DNA from: Pseudomonas pudica
GTDB taxonomy: Bacteria; Pseudomonadota; Gammaproteobacteria; Pseudomonadales; Pseudomonadaceae
DNA length: 52,250 nucleotides
NCBI RefSeq assembly: GCF_015680405.1
Contig: NZ_JADLJS010000040.1
Location: forward strand, 1 to 52,250
Direction of reading: 5' to 3'
Shown: one piece after another, positions 24,225-33,010 of the stretch
How the letters are laid out: each line of letters starts with the position of its first letter
How positions within the stretch are numbered: the first letter of the stretch is position 1
Notes under the pieces: model-generated
Databases searched by the model: none
Seen by the model: only the letters and a program-made list of their open reading frames with translations
Told to the model about the DNA's origin: nothing
Translations under genes and position numbers: made by a program

Positions 24225-25649
24225 TCAATGTTTGATCATCACATGCCGCACACAGGTATAGTCCTCCAGCCCATACATCGACATGTCCTTGCCATACCCC
24301 GAATGCTTCTGCCCGCCATGGGGCATTTCGCTGACCAGCATGAAGTGGGTGTTCACCCACGTGCAGCCATACTGCAGGCGCGCCGCCAGGCGGTGAGCGC
24401 GGCCGGTGTCGCGGGTCCATACCGATGAGGCCAGGCCGTAGTTGGAATCGTTGGCCCATTCCAGCGCCTGCGCTTCGTCGCTGAAGCGGGTCACCGACAC
24501 CACCGGGCCGAACACTTCGTTGCGCACGATTTCGTCATCCTGCAGCGCATCGGCCAGCACCGTCGGCTCGAAGAAGAAACCGTCGCCATCAATCGCCTTG
24601 CCACCCGTCACCAGGCGAATGTGCGGCTGGGCAACCGCGCGTTGCACCAGGCCCGCGACCTTGTCGCGGTGCTGGGAACTGATCAGTGGCCCCAGTTCGG
24701 TGTCCTCGGCTTCCTGCGGGCCCGGCTTGAGGCTGGCCACTGCGGCCCCCAGGCGTTCGACGAAACGCTCGTAGATGCCATCCTGCACATACAACCGACA
24801 GGCCGCGGTGCAGTCCTGGCCGGCGTTGTAGAAGCCGAAGGTACGGATGCCGTCGATGGCGGCATCGATGTCGGCATCGTCGAACACCAGCACCGGGGCC
24901 TTGCCACCCAGTTCCATGTGCATGCGTTTCACGCTGTCGGCGGTGGCGCTGATGATGTGCGCGCCGGTGGGGATCGAGCCGGTCAGCGACACCATGCGCA
25001 CCTTGGGGTGGTTGACCAGCGGGTTGCCGACTGTCTGACCGCGGCCGAAGAGGATGTTCAGCACCCCCGGTGGCAGCAGGTCCTGGGCCAGTTCGCCGAG
25101 GCGCAGGGCGGTCAGCGGGGTCAGTTCGGAGGGCTTGATCACCACCGTGTTGCCGGCAGCCAGGGCCGGGGCGATCTTCCACGCCAGCATCATCAACGGG
25201 TAGTTCCACGGCGCGATCGAGGCCACCACGCCCAGCGGGTCGCGGCGGATCATCGACGTATGGCCCGGCAGGTACTCGCCGGCTGCCGAGCCGCCCAGGC
25301 AGCGCGCCGCACCGGCGAAGTAGCGGAACACGTCGGCAATTGCCGGGATCTCGTCATTCAGCGCGGCGCTCAGCGGCTTGCCGCAGTTCTGCGATTCCAG
25401 CCGGGCCAGTTCATCGCCATGGGCTTCGATAGCGTCGGCCAGCGCCAGCAAGGCCTGCGAGCGTTCCTTGGGGCTGGTTTGCGACCAGCTGTCGAAAGCC
25501 TGGTCGGCGGCGCGCACGGCGCTGTCCACCTGGGCCTCGCTGGCTTCGTTGATCTGCGCCAGGGCACTGCCCAGCGCCGGGTTGAGCACGGTCCAGGCCG
25601 GGCCTTGGCCAGCGACCAGCTGGCCATTGATCAGCATCTGCGTTTGCAT
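24225..25649 (-). CDS. patD: Gamma-aminobutyraldehyde dehydrogenase (PatD/YdcW type)
   Basis: NAD-dependent oxidation of 4-aminobutanal to GABA, the step after putrescine transamination. The 474 residues, the same length as E. coli PatD, show ASIAPWNYPLMMLAWKIAPA, IKPSELTPLTALRL, the general base E246 (MELGGKAP), catalytic C280 (NAGQDCTAACR) and the C-terminal MPHGGQKHSGYGKDMSMYGL. The start is at 25649, with CTGGAGG 8-12 nt ahead; longer frames run back into the permease gene. It is the last gene of a ydcSTUV-patD-like operon, which supports the amine-catabolic role. Confidence 0.92.
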   Translation of the reverse strand: MQTQMLINGQLVAGQGPAWTVLNPALGSALAQINEASEAQVDSAVRAADQAFDSWSQTSPKERSQALLALADAIEAHGDELARLESQNCGKPLSAALNDEIPAIADVFRYFAGAARCLGGSAAGEYLPGHTSMIRRDPLGVVASIAPWNYPLMMLAWKIAPALAAGNTVVIKPSELTPLTALRLGELAQDLLPPGVLNILFGRGQTVGNPLVNHPKVRMVSLTGSIPTGAHIISATADSVKRMHMELGGKAPVLVFDDADIDAAIDGIRTFGFYNAGQDCTAACRLYVQDGIYERFVERLGAAVASLKPGPQEAEDTELGPLISSQHRDKVAGLVQRAVAQPHIRLVTGGKAIDGDGFFFEPTVLADALQDDEIVRNEVFGPVVSVTRFSDEAQALEWANDSNYGLASSVWTRDTGRAHRLAARLQYGCTWVNTHFMLVSEMPHGGQKHSGYGKDMSMYGLEDYTCVRHVMIKH

Positions 25650-25666
25650 CGGGGAATCCTCCAGGG

Positions 25667-26473
25667 TCATTTGCCGCTGCCCGCGACGCTTTCGCCGCCA
25701 CGGGTCAGGTAATAGGCGCCAAGGATTGGCAGCATGGTCACCAGCATCACCAGCATGGCGACCACGTTGGTCACCGGCACGTCGCGCGGGCGGCTGAGCT
25801 GGTTGAGCAGCCAGATCGGCAGGGTGCGTTCGTGGCCGGCAGTGAAGGTGGTGACGATGATTTCGTCGAACGACAGGGCAAAGGCCAGCATGCCACCGGC
25901 CAGCAGTGCCGAGCCTAGGTTGGGCAGGATGATGTAGCGGAAGGTCTGCCAGCCGTCGGCGCCGAGGTCCATCGAGGCTTCGATCAGGCTCTGCGAAGTA
26001 CGCCGCAGGCGAGCGATCACGTTGTTGTAGACGATCACCACGCAGAACGTGGCGTGGCCGACCACGATGGTGAACACCCCGGGCTCGATCCCCAAGGTCT
26101 TGAACGCCGAGAGCAGGGCGATGCCGGTGATGATGCCGGGCAGGGCGATGGGCAGTATCAGCATCAGCGAAATGCTCTCCTTGCCGAAAAAGCTGCGCCG
26201 GTACAGCGCCGCCGAGGCCAGCGTGCCGAGCACCAGGGCGATCAGCGTGGCCAGGCAGGCCACCTGCAGTGACAGCTTGATCGCTTCCAGCACATCGGGC
26301 CGGGCGAAGGCCACGGCGAACCACTTAAGGGTAAAGCCCTTGGGCGGGAAGCTGAATGCCGCGTCTTCGGTGTTGAACGCGTACAGGAAGATGATCAGGA
26401 TCGGGAAGTGCAGGAACAGCAACCCGCCCCAGGCGGCCAGGCGCAGCCCGGCCGAGGCTTTTTCAGAGTGCAT
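25667..26473 (-). CDS. ABC transporter permease (PotC/YdcV type)
   Basis: Inner-membrane permease of 268 residues, six helices, with the BPD_transp_1 EAA-type loop EASMDLGADGWQTFRYIILP that docks on the ATPase. It is the PotC/YdcV half of a spermidine/putrescine-type importer. The start at 26473 lies inside the last codons of the partner permease (11-nt overlap); translational coupling is likely. Confidence 0.9.
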   Translation of the reverse strand: MHSEKASAGLRLAAWGGLLFLHFPILIIFLYAFNTEDAAFSFPPKGFTLKWFAVAFARPDVLEAIKLSLQVACLATLIALVLGTLASAALYRRSFFGKESISLMLILPIALPGIITGIALLSAFKTLGIEPGVFTIVVGHATFCVVIVYNNVIARLRRTSQSLIEASMDLGADGWQTFRYIILPNLGSALLAGGMLAFALSFDEIIVTTFTAGHERTLPIWLLNQLSRPRDVPVTNVVAMLVMLVTMLPILGAYYLTRGGESVAGSGK

Positions 26474-27374
26474 CGAAGGCCCCCAGTCGCTTGACGATGG
26501 ACAGGTACACCGCAATCAGCACGATCGGCACCAGGGTGAACGCAGCGGCCATCGGCATGTTGCCGATCGCCCCTTGCTGGGCATAGACCATACTGCCGAT
26601 GAAGTAGCCGGGCGGGCCGATCAGCTGCGGTACGATGAAGTCGCCCAAGGTCAGCGAGAAGGTGAAAATCGAGCCGGCGGCAATGCCCGGAATCGACAGC
26701 GGCAGTATCACCTGCACGAAGGTTTGCCCAGGCCGGGCGCCGAGGTCTGCCGAGGCTTGTAGCAGTGACGGCGGCAAGCGTTCCAGCGAGGCCTGGATCG
26801 GCAGGATCATGAACGGCAGCCAGATATACACGAACACCATGAAGCGCCCCAGGTGCGAAGTCGACAGCGTGCTGCCGCCCACGCCCGGCACCGCCAGCAC
26901 CGTTTGCAGCAGGGCATCCAGATGCAACTGCTGGACGAACCACTGGGCCACGCCGCCCTTGGCCAGCAGCAGGGTCCAGGCGTAAGTCTTGACGATGTAG
27001 CTGGCCCACATCGGCATCATCACCGCTATATAGAAAAACGCCTTGGTCTTGCCGCTGGTGTAGCGCGCCATGTAGTAGGCGATGGGGAACGCCAGCACCG
27101 CACTGGCCAGCGACACCGCCAGCGCCATGCCCAAGGTGCGCAGGATGATGTCGAAGTTCGACGGATTGAACAGCGCGGCGAAATTGCCCAGGGTCAGGTC
27201 CGGCGTCACCGCCATGGTGAAGTCGTCGAAGGTATAGAAGCCTTGCCACAGCAGGTTCAGCAGCGAGCCCAGGTAGATCGCGCCGAACCAGGTCAGCGGT
27301 GGGATCAGCAGCAAGGCCAGGTACAGGTTGGGGCGCCGGTACAGCAGGTTGGACAGGCCGCGCAGTGTGCTCAT
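26463..27374 (-). CDS. ABC transporter permease (PotB/YdcU type)
   Basis: Permease of 303 residues with about six helices. The EAA loop QASADLGARPGQTFVQVILP lies at about residues 207-226. RRPNLYLALLLIPPLTWFGAIY at the N-terminus is typical of PotB/YdcU. It starts 1-2 nt after the ATPase gene stop and overlaps the next permease by 11 nt, so ATPase, PotB and PotC parts are one translational block. Confidence 0.9.
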   Translation of the reverse strand: MSTLRGLSNLLYRRPNLYLALLLIPPLTWFGAIYLGSLLNLLWQGFYTFDDFTMAVTPDLTLGNFAALFNPSNFDIILRTLGMALAVSLASAVLAFPIAYYMARYTSGKTKAFFYIAVMMPMWASYIVKTYAWTLLLAKGGVAQWFVQQLHLDALLQTVLAVPGVGGSTLSTSHLGRFMVFVYIWLPFMILPIQASLERLPPSLLQASADLGARPGQTFVQVILPLSIPGIAAGSIFTFSLTLGDFIVPQLIGPPGYFIGSMVYAQQGAIGNMPMAAAFTLVPIVLIAVYLSIVKRLGAFDAL

Positions 27375-27375
27375 G

Positions 27376-28407
27376 TCAGCGGCCCTCGGTTTCCTGCAGC
27401 ACCGTCATGGCTTCGCGGGGCCAGTGCGCCCGGACCCGTTGCCCGGGTTGCCACGCCTGTGCCTGCGCCTGCCAGCGGTCGTTGGCCTGGCTCACCGCCA
27501 GCAGCTGGCCGCTGTCCAGTTGCAGCTCGTAGCGGGTGGCACTGCCCTTGTACTGGATATCGCGCAGCTGGCCGCTGACCTGGACGTGCTGGCCGGCTGT
27601 GGCCGGGTCGCCGAGGCGGATGTGTTCGGGGCGGATGGAGAAGGGCGCGGGGCTGCCATTGAGCGCCGTGGCCAATTCGCCACGCACCACATTGGAGGTG
27701 CCGACGAATTCGGCAACAAAGGTGGTGGCCGGTTGCATGTAAAGGTTGCGCGGGGTGTCGACCTGCTCGATACGGCCGCGGTTGAACACTGCGACGCGAT
27801 CGGACATCGACAGCGCCTCGGTCTGGTCGTGGGTGACGAAGATGAAAGTGATGCCCAGCTGGCGCTGCAGCTTTTTCAACTCGCCCTGCATCTGTTCGCG
27901 CAACTTCAGGTCCAGCGCGCCAAGCGGCTCGTCCAGCAGCAGTACCCGTGGCCGGTTGACCAGAGCGCGGGCCAGGGCCACGCGTTGGCGCTGGCCACCG
28001 GACAACTGCGCTGGCTTGCGCGCGCCGTAGCCGGCCAGGGCCACCATCGCCAGGGCTTCTTCGGCGCGGCTGTGGCGTTCGGCCTTGGCCACGCCTTTTA
28101 CCTTCAGGCCGTAGGCAATGTTGTCCAGTACGTTCATGTGCGGGAACAGGGCGTAGTCCTGGAATACGGTGTTGACGTCGCGCTGGTAGGGCGGGACGCC
28201 CGCAGCCTCGACACCGTGGATGCGGATCGAACCGCTGGTGGGTTGCTCGAAGCCTGCGATCAGGCGCAGGCAGGTGGTCTTGCCCGAGCCAGAGGGGCCG
28301 AGCATGGAGAAGAATTCGCCATCGATAATGTCGATGCTGACCTGGTCGACGGCCTTGACCTCGCCGAAGGTGCGGGAAACCTGGGTGAACTGGACGGCTA
28401 GGGGCAT
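27376..28407 (-). CDS. ABC transporter ATP-binding protein (PotA/YdcT type)
   Basis: The 343-residue ATPase energising the amine importer. It has Walker A GPSGSGKTT (37-45), the Q-loop in VFQDYALFPHM, signature LSGGQRQRVALARAL (135-149), Walker B VLLLDEP (155-161), the H-loop in VTHDQTEAL, and a C-terminal TOBE regulatory domain from about 280. It belongs to the polyamine/iron/opine (PotA-like) class. It is separated from the upstream binding-protein gene by a REP pair, which often lets a binding-protein mRNA be more abundant than the rest. Confidence 0.93.
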   Translation of the reverse strand: MPLAVQFTQVSRTFGEVKAVDQVSIDIIDGEFFSMLGPSGSGKTTCLRLIAGFEQPTSGSIRIHGVEAAGVPPYQRDVNTVFQDYALFPHMNVLDNIAYGLKVKGVAKAERHSRAEEALAMVALAGYGARKPAQLSGGQRQRVALARALVNRPRVLLLDEPLGALDLKLREQMQGELKKLQRQLGITFIFVTHDQTEALSMSDRVAVFNRGRIEQVDTPRNLYMQPATTFVAEFVGTSNVVRGELATALNGSPAPFSIRPEHIRLGDPATAGQHVQVSGQLRDIQYKGSATRYELQLDSGQLLAVSQANDRWQAQAQAWQPGQRVRAHWPREAMTVLQETEGR

Positions 28408-28437
28408 GCATAGGCTCCGGACAACTGACTTAACCCT

Positions 28438-28546
28438 GCGCTGGCCTCTTCGCGGGTGAACCCACTCCTACAGGTTCATCACCGCCTGTAAGGGTGGCGC
28501 TTTACCTGTGGGAGCGGGTTCACCCGCGAAGAGGCCGGCACAGGCA
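28438..28546. repeat. Inverted REP pair inside the amine-transport operon
   Basis: Units 28438-28475 (GGCCTCTTCGCGGGTGAACC) and 28505-28545 (GGGAGCGGGTTCACCCGCGA...GAGGCCGGCAC) face each other between the binding-protein and ATPase genes. REP stems at this position can stabilise the upstream mRNA segment. Confidence 0.87.
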
Positions 28547-28557
28547 TTCAGGCAACC

Positions 28558-29709
28558 TCAGCGCCCACCCATGATCGCAATGTAATCCTGGGTCCAGCGG
28601 CTATACGGCACGAACTTGCCGCCCTGGGCTTGCGGGGTTTTCCAGAAGGCGATCTTGTCGAAGTTGTCGAAACCATTGGTCTTGCAGCCCTCGGCCCCCA
28701 GCAGCTCGCTGCCGGTGCAGGCCGCCGGCACCGCCGGCAACGAACCGAACCAGGCTGCCACGTCTCCCTGTACCTTCGGCTGTAGCGACCAGTCCATCCA
28801 TTTGTAGGCACAGTTGGGGTGCTTGGCTTCGCTGTGCAGCATGGTGGTGTCGGCCCAGCCGGTCGCGCCTTCCTTGGGAATGGTCGAGGCCACGGGCTGC
28901 TTCTCGGCCTTCAGGCCGTTGACCATGTAGCCCCAGGAACTGGAGGCGACCACGCCTTCGTTCTTCACGTCGCTCATCTGCACCGTGGCGTCATGCCAGT
29001 AGCGGTGGATCAGCGGTTGCTGCTGGCGCAGCAGCTCCAGCACGGCCTTGTACTGCGCTTCGCTCAGCTCGTATGGGTCCTGGATGCCCAGCTCCGGCTT
29101 GGCCGTCTTCAGGTACAACGCCGCATCGGCGATATAGATCGGCCCATCATAGGCCTGCACGCGGCCCTTGTTCGGCTTGCCGTCGGGCAGGTTCTGCGGC
29201 TCGAACAGCACGCCCCAGCTGGTGGGCGCCTGCTTGAACACGTCGGTGTTGTACAGCAGCACGTTCGGCCCCCATTGGTACGGGGTGCCGTAGACCTGCT
29301 TGTCGACCACGTACCAGCCACCGTCCTGCAGCCGTGGGTCGATGTTCTTCCAGTTGGGGATCAAGGCGGTATTGATTGGCTGCACCCGCTTGCCCGCGAT
29401 GAGCCGCAGCGAGGCATCGCCCGAGGCGGTGACCAGGTCGTAGCCGCCCTTGGTCATCAGGCTGACCATCTCGTCCGAGGTGGCGGCGGTCTTGACGCTG
29501 ACCTTGCAGCCGGTTTCCTTCTCGAAGCCGGTCACCCAGTCGTAGGCCTTGTCGCTTTCACCGCGTTCGATGTAGCCGGGCCAGGCGACGATGTCCAGGC
29601 GGCCCTCGCCGGGGCCCAGGGCCTTGGGCGGTTCGGCAGCCTGCAGGCTGGCGCTGGCCAGCACGGCGCAGGCGGTTGCGCCGAGCAATGCGGTCTTGTG
29701 CACTGACAT
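28558..29709 (-). CDS. ABC transporter substrate-binding protein (YdcS type)
   Basis: Periplasmic binding protein of 383 residues. The signal peptide covers residues 1-24 (VLASASLQAAE, cleavage after A). The mature part is a type II fold of the PotD/PotF/YdcS group: RLDIVAWPGYIERGESD, GYDLVTASGDASLRLI, VYGTPYQWGPNVLLYNTD, ASSSWGYMVNGLK. Length and sequence are closest to YdcS. The ligand is probably putrescine or a similar diamine, given the attached patD. A purine-rich AAGAGGGA precedes the ATG. It is the first gene of the operon. Confidence 0.91.
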   Translation of the reverse strand: MSVHKTALLGATACAVLASASLQAAEPPKALGPGEGRLDIVAWPGYIERGESDKAYDWVTGFEKETGCKVSVKTAATSDEMVSLMTKGGYDLVTASGDASLRLIAGKRVQPINTALIPNWKNIDPRLQDGGWYVVDKQVYGTPYQWGPNVLLYNTDVFKQAPTSWGVLFEPQNLPDGKPNKGRVQAYDGPIYIADAALYLKTAKPELGIQDPYELSEAQYKAVLELLRQQQPLIHRYWHDATVQMSDVKNEGVVASSSWGYMVNGLKAEKQPVASTIPKEGATGWADTTMLHSEAKHPNCAYKWMDWSLQPKVQGDVAAWFGSLPAVPAACTGSELLGAEGCKTNGFDNFDKIAFWKTPQAQGGKFVPYSRWTQDYIAIMGGR

Positions 29710-29926
29710 GGTGTTCCCTCTTATTGGAGATTTTGGTCGGGGCAGTCATCAAGCAAGCAGTGAAGCGATAGTCATGAACGTGGTGCGGTTATGCGCGGTA
29801 TTGGCGATATCGAGTCTAGTTGGCTTTTTGCCAGCCAATGCAACATCCGGAAGCAAATCCCCCCGTGGCGATCGGGCGGGCAGGGCTTAACCTGACGGCT
29901 CCCTTGGCCAATGTGGAGACCGTTTG

Positions 29927-30619
29927 ATGAATACCCGGGGATTGCTCGACCAGTTGCTCAAGTCAGGCCAGGACTTGCTTGCCAGCCAGGCTGGCAAGGG
30001 CAGCTCTGGCAAGCCAGGTACCAGTGCCGGCGGCCTTGGCAGCCTGCTTTCAGGTGCCGGTGGCGGCGCCCTGGCGGCGGGCGCCATGGGTTTGCTGCTA
30101 GGCAACAAGAAAGCCCGCAAATATGGCGGAAAGGCCCTCACCTACGGCGGCCTGGCCGCGCTCGGTGTGCTGGCCTACAAGGCCTACGGCAACTGGCAGG
30201 CGAGCCAGCAGGTGGCCGCCGCCGAGCCACAGACCGTAGACCGACTGCCGCCTGCCCAGGCCGAGCTGCACAGCCAGGCGGTACTTCGGGCGCTGGTTGC
30301 GGCGGCCAAGTCCGATGGCCATATCGACGAACGCGAGCGTGCGCTGATCGAGGGCGAGTTCACCCGCCTGGACAACGACCGCGAGTTGCAGCACTGGCTG
30401 CATGCCGAGCTGAACAAGCCGCTGGACCCGGCCGAAGTGGCCCGTGCCGCGCAAACCCCGGAAATGGCTGCCGAGATGTACCTGGCCAGCGTGATGATGG
30501 TCGACCAGGAAAACTTCATGGAACGCGCCTACCTGGACGAACTGGCCCGCCAGCTGCGCCTGGACCCGGCCCTGCGCCAGGAACTGGAAAGCCAGGTAAG
30601 GCTTGCCGCCGGCCAGTGA
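29927..30619 (+). CDS. YebE-like inner-membrane protein (DUF533, TerB fold)
   Basis: A 230-residue protein. The Gly-rich N-terminus is followed by one or two short hydrophobic helices (LGSLLSGAGGGALAAGAMGLLLG and YGGLAALGVLAYKAYG) and then a C-terminal TerB/DUF533 helical domain (VLRALVAAAKSDGHIDERER, ALIEGEFTRLD, AAEMYLASVMMVDQENFMER). E. coli YebE belongs to this family; its function is not established and is often linked to envelope stress. The ATG at 29927 was preferred to the TTG 3 nt earlier; GGAG lies 8 nt upstream. It is divergent from the amine operon. Confidence 0.86.
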   Translation: MNTRGLLDQLLKSGQDLLASQAGKGSSGKPGTSAGGLGSLLSGAGGGALAAGAMGLLLGNKKARKYGGKALTYGGLAALGVLAYKAYGNWQASQQVAAAEPQTVDRLPPAQAELHSQAVLRALVAAAKSDGHIDERERALIEGEFTRLDNDRELQHWLHAELNKPLDPAEVARAAQTPEMAAEMYLASVMMVDQENFMERAYLDELARQLRLDPALRQELESQVRLAAGQ

Positions 30620-30620
30620 T

Positions 30621-30740
30621 GGGGGCTGCGTTGCAGCCCATCGCCGGCAAGCCGGCTCCCACAGGGATCGCACATGCCCCGAGCTCATGCGGTCGAGGTG
30701 GGAGCCTGGCGTGCCGGCGATGGGCCGCACAGCGGCCCCA
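30621..30740. repeat. Inverted REP pair
   Basis: GGGGGCTGC...GCAGCCCATCGCCGGCAAGC and its inverse CTGGCGTGCCGGCGATGGGC with a GGCCGC...GCGGCC outer stem, between the YebE-like gene and wspA. Confidence 0.83.
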
Positions 30741-30825
30741 ATGGCGTTGGGCACAAATGACCGGTCTGTCGGCAAGGTTACCTGGTTACCCCACATTTCA
30801 GCCGCATGAGCGCTGGGCGCCTGGG

Positions 30826-30832
30826 CTATACT
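30826..30832 (+). promoter_or_regulatory. Candidate -10 box for wspA
   Basis: CTATACT about 44 nt before the wspA GTG. The preceding C makes it compatible with sigma-70 or RpoS; no convincing -35 hexamer is seen. Confidence 0.42.
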
Positions 30833-30875
30833 TCGGCGATTTTTCCCGCTCGTTGTGATTTCCTGAGGGCTGAAT

Positions 30876-32498
30876 GTGAAGAACTGGACCTTGCGCCAAC
30901 GGATCCTGGCAAGCTTTGCCGTGATCATCGCCATCATGCTGCTGATGATCGTGGCCGCCTACTCGCGGTTGGTGACCATCGCATCCGCCGAGCAGGCAGT
31001 GGGGACCGACAGCATTCCCGGCCTCTACTACAGTTCGATGATCCGCAGTGCCTGGGTCGACAGTTACGTCACCAGCCAGCAGCTGGTGGGGCTGTCCAAC
31101 CACCGCGAATTCACCTCGGCCGACACGGAGCTGTTCAAGAGCTTCCAGGACCGCCTGAAACAGCACATGGACAGCTACCAGGGCACCATTCAGGATGATG
31201 ACGACCAGGCGCGCTTCGACACCTTCATCCAGATGAAAGATGCCTACCTCAAGATTGTCGACCAGGTGCTGGAAGCCTATCGACAGCGCAACTACGCCGA
31301 AGCCCAGCGGTTGATCACCGATGTGCTGACCCCGGCCTGGATCGAAGGCCGCAAGCACCTGAACGAAGTGATCGAGCACAACCGCGCCTCCGCCGACGCC
31401 GACACCAACGAGATTGTCGGCGCCGTGAGCACGGCCAAGGGCAGCATGATGGTTTCGCTGCTGCTGGCGATCATCGCCGCCGGTATCTGCGGCCTGTTGC
31501 TGATGCGCGCCATCACCGCGCCCATGCAGCGTATTGTCCATGCCCTCGACAAACTGCGCTCAGGTGACCTGAGCATGCGCCTGAGCCTGGACCGCAAGGA
31601 CGAGTTCGGCGCCATCGAAAGCGGCTTCAACGAAATGGCCGAGGCCCTGGCCAACCTGGTGGCCCAGGCCCAGCGTTCGTCGGTGCAGGTGACCACCTCG
31701 GTGACCGAAATCGCTGCAACCTCCAAGCAGCAGCAAGCCACCGCTACTGAAACGGCTGCCACCACCACCGAAATCGGCGCCACCTCACGGGAAATCGCCG
31801 CCACCTCGCGTGACCTTGTGCGCACCATGACCGAAGTCACCTCGGCCGCCGATCAGGCCTCCAGCCTGGCCGGTTCCGGACAGCAGGGCCTGGCACGCAT
31901 GGAAGAAACCATGCACCAGGTGATGGGCGCCGCCGACCTGGTCAACGCCAAGCTTGGCATCCTCAACGAAAAGGCCAGCAACATCACCCAGATGGTGGTG
32001 ACCATCGTCAAGGTTGCCGACCAGACCAACCTGCTGTCGCTCAACGCTGCCATCGAAGCGGAAAAGGCCGGCGAGTATGGCCGCGGCTTTGCCGTGGTGG
32101 CCACCGAAGTGCGCCGCCTGGCCGACCAGACCGCCGTGGCAACCTATGATATCGAGCAGATGGTGCGCGAGATCCAGTCGGCGGTGTCGGCCGGGGTCAT
32201 GGGCATGGACAAGTTCTCCGAAGAAGTGCGCCGCGGCATGTTCGAGGTGCAGCAGGTGGGCGAGCAGCTCAGCCAGATCATCCACCAGGTGCAGGCGTTG
32301 GCGCCGCGCGTGCTGATGGTCAACGAAGGCATGCAGGCCCAGGCCACCGGTGCCGAGCAGATCAACCAGGCGCTGGCCCAGCTCAGCGATGCCAGCACCC
32401 AGACGGTCGAATCACTGCGCCAGGCCAGTTTCGCCATCGATGAGCTGAGCCAGGTGGCCGCTGGCCTGCGTGGCGGCGTTTCGCGCTTCAAAGTCTGA
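30876..32498 (+). CDS. wspA: Surface-sensing methyl-accepting chemoreceptor WspA
   Basis: Membrane receptor of 540 residues that starts Wsp signalling on surface contact or envelope stress. TM1 is at about 11-31, a periplasmic four-helix sensing region at about 32-187, TM2 at about 190-210, then HAMP (RAITAPMQRIVHALDKLRSG) and a cytoplasmic coiled-coil domain with the hairpin tip DQTNLLSLNAAIEAEKAGE. There is no C-terminal CheR-docking pentapeptide. The start is a GTG with TGAGGG upstream; an overlapping ATG two bases earlier runs straight into a stop. First gene of the seven-gene cluster. Confidence 0.95.
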   Translation: MKNWTLRQRILASFAVIIAIMLLMIVAAYSRLVTIASAEQAVGTDSIPGLYYSSMIRSAWVDSYVTSQQLVGLSNHREFTSADTELFKSFQDRLKQHMDSYQGTIQDDDDQARFDTFIQMKDAYLKIVDQVLEAYRQRNYAEAQRLITDVLTPAWIEGRKHLNEVIEHNRASADADTNEIVGAVSTAKGSMMVSLLLAIIAAGICGLLLMRAITAPMQRIVHALDKLRSGDLSMRLSLDRKDEFGAIESGFNEMAEALANLVAQAQRSSVQVTTSVTEIAATSKQQQATATETAATTTEIGATSREIAATSRDLVRTMTEVTSAADQASSLAGSGQQGLARMEETMHQVMGAADLVNAKLGILNEKASNITQMVVTIVKVADQTNLLSLNAAIEAEKAGEYGRGFAVVATEVRRLADQTAVATYDIEQMVREIQSAVSAGVMGMDKFSEEVRRGMFEVQQVGEQLSQIIHQVQALAPRVLMVNEGMQAQATGAEQINQALAQLSDASTQTVESLRQASFAIDELSQVAAGLRGGVSRFKV

Positions 32499-32503
32499 CT
32501 GCG

Positions 32504-33010
32504 ATGAACGACTTGCAACCGCGTGCCGCGCGGGCGGTCAACGCCAAGGGGGCGTTGTACCTGCAGTTTCGCATCCGGGAGCAACGCTTTGCCCTGAGCG
32601 TGCACGAGGTGATCGAGGTGTTGCCGCGCCAGCCGCTCAAGCCGATTGCCAAGGCGCCTGCCTGGGTCGCAGGCATACTTGCACACCGGGGCTTGCTGGT
32701 ACCGGTGGTTGACCTGGCGGCATTGAGCTTCGGCCAGCCGGCAGCGCAGCGCACCAGTACCCGCCTGGTGCTGGTGCACTACCGAGGCGGCCTGCAGCTT
32801 GGCCTGATCCTGGAACAGGCCACCGAAACCCTGCGTTGTCACCCCAACGAGTTTCAGCCCTATGGCGTGGACAGCGCCGAGGCCCCGTACCTGGGCCCGG
32901 TGCGTCAGGATGAGCAGGGCTTGCTGCAGCGCATTGAAGTCAACGACCTGCTGCCCGATGCCGTGCACGAGTTGCTGTACGCGGATGATCCGACAGGGAT
33001 GCCGACATGA
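32504..33010 (+). CDS. wspB: CheW-like coupling protein WspB
   Basis: A 168-residue CheW-fold adaptor linking WspA to the kinase WspE. The beta-barrel signatures are YLQFRIREQRFALSVHEVIE, PAWVAGILAHRGLLVPVVDL and GLILEQATETLR. It begins 5 nt after wspA and overlaps wspC by 4 nt. It is one of two CheW proteins in the cluster; in the studied P. aeruginosa system the two place receptors and kinase in lateral clusters. Confidence 0.94.
   Translation: MNDLQPRAARAVNAKGALYLQFRIREQRFALSVHEVIEVLPRQPLKPIAKAPAWVAGILAHRGLLVPVVDLAALSFGQPAAQRTSTRLVLVHYRGGLQLGLILEQATETLRCHPNEFQPYGVDSAEAPYLGPVRQDEQGLLQRIEVNDLLPDAVHELLYADDPTGMPT

Noticed and set aside
24225..26324. Apparent 699-residue fusion upstream of the aldehyde dehydrogenase
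   Set aside because: The extra N-terminal part is the shifted frame of the permease gene; the true start at 25649 has a good ribosome-binding site and the family N-terminus.
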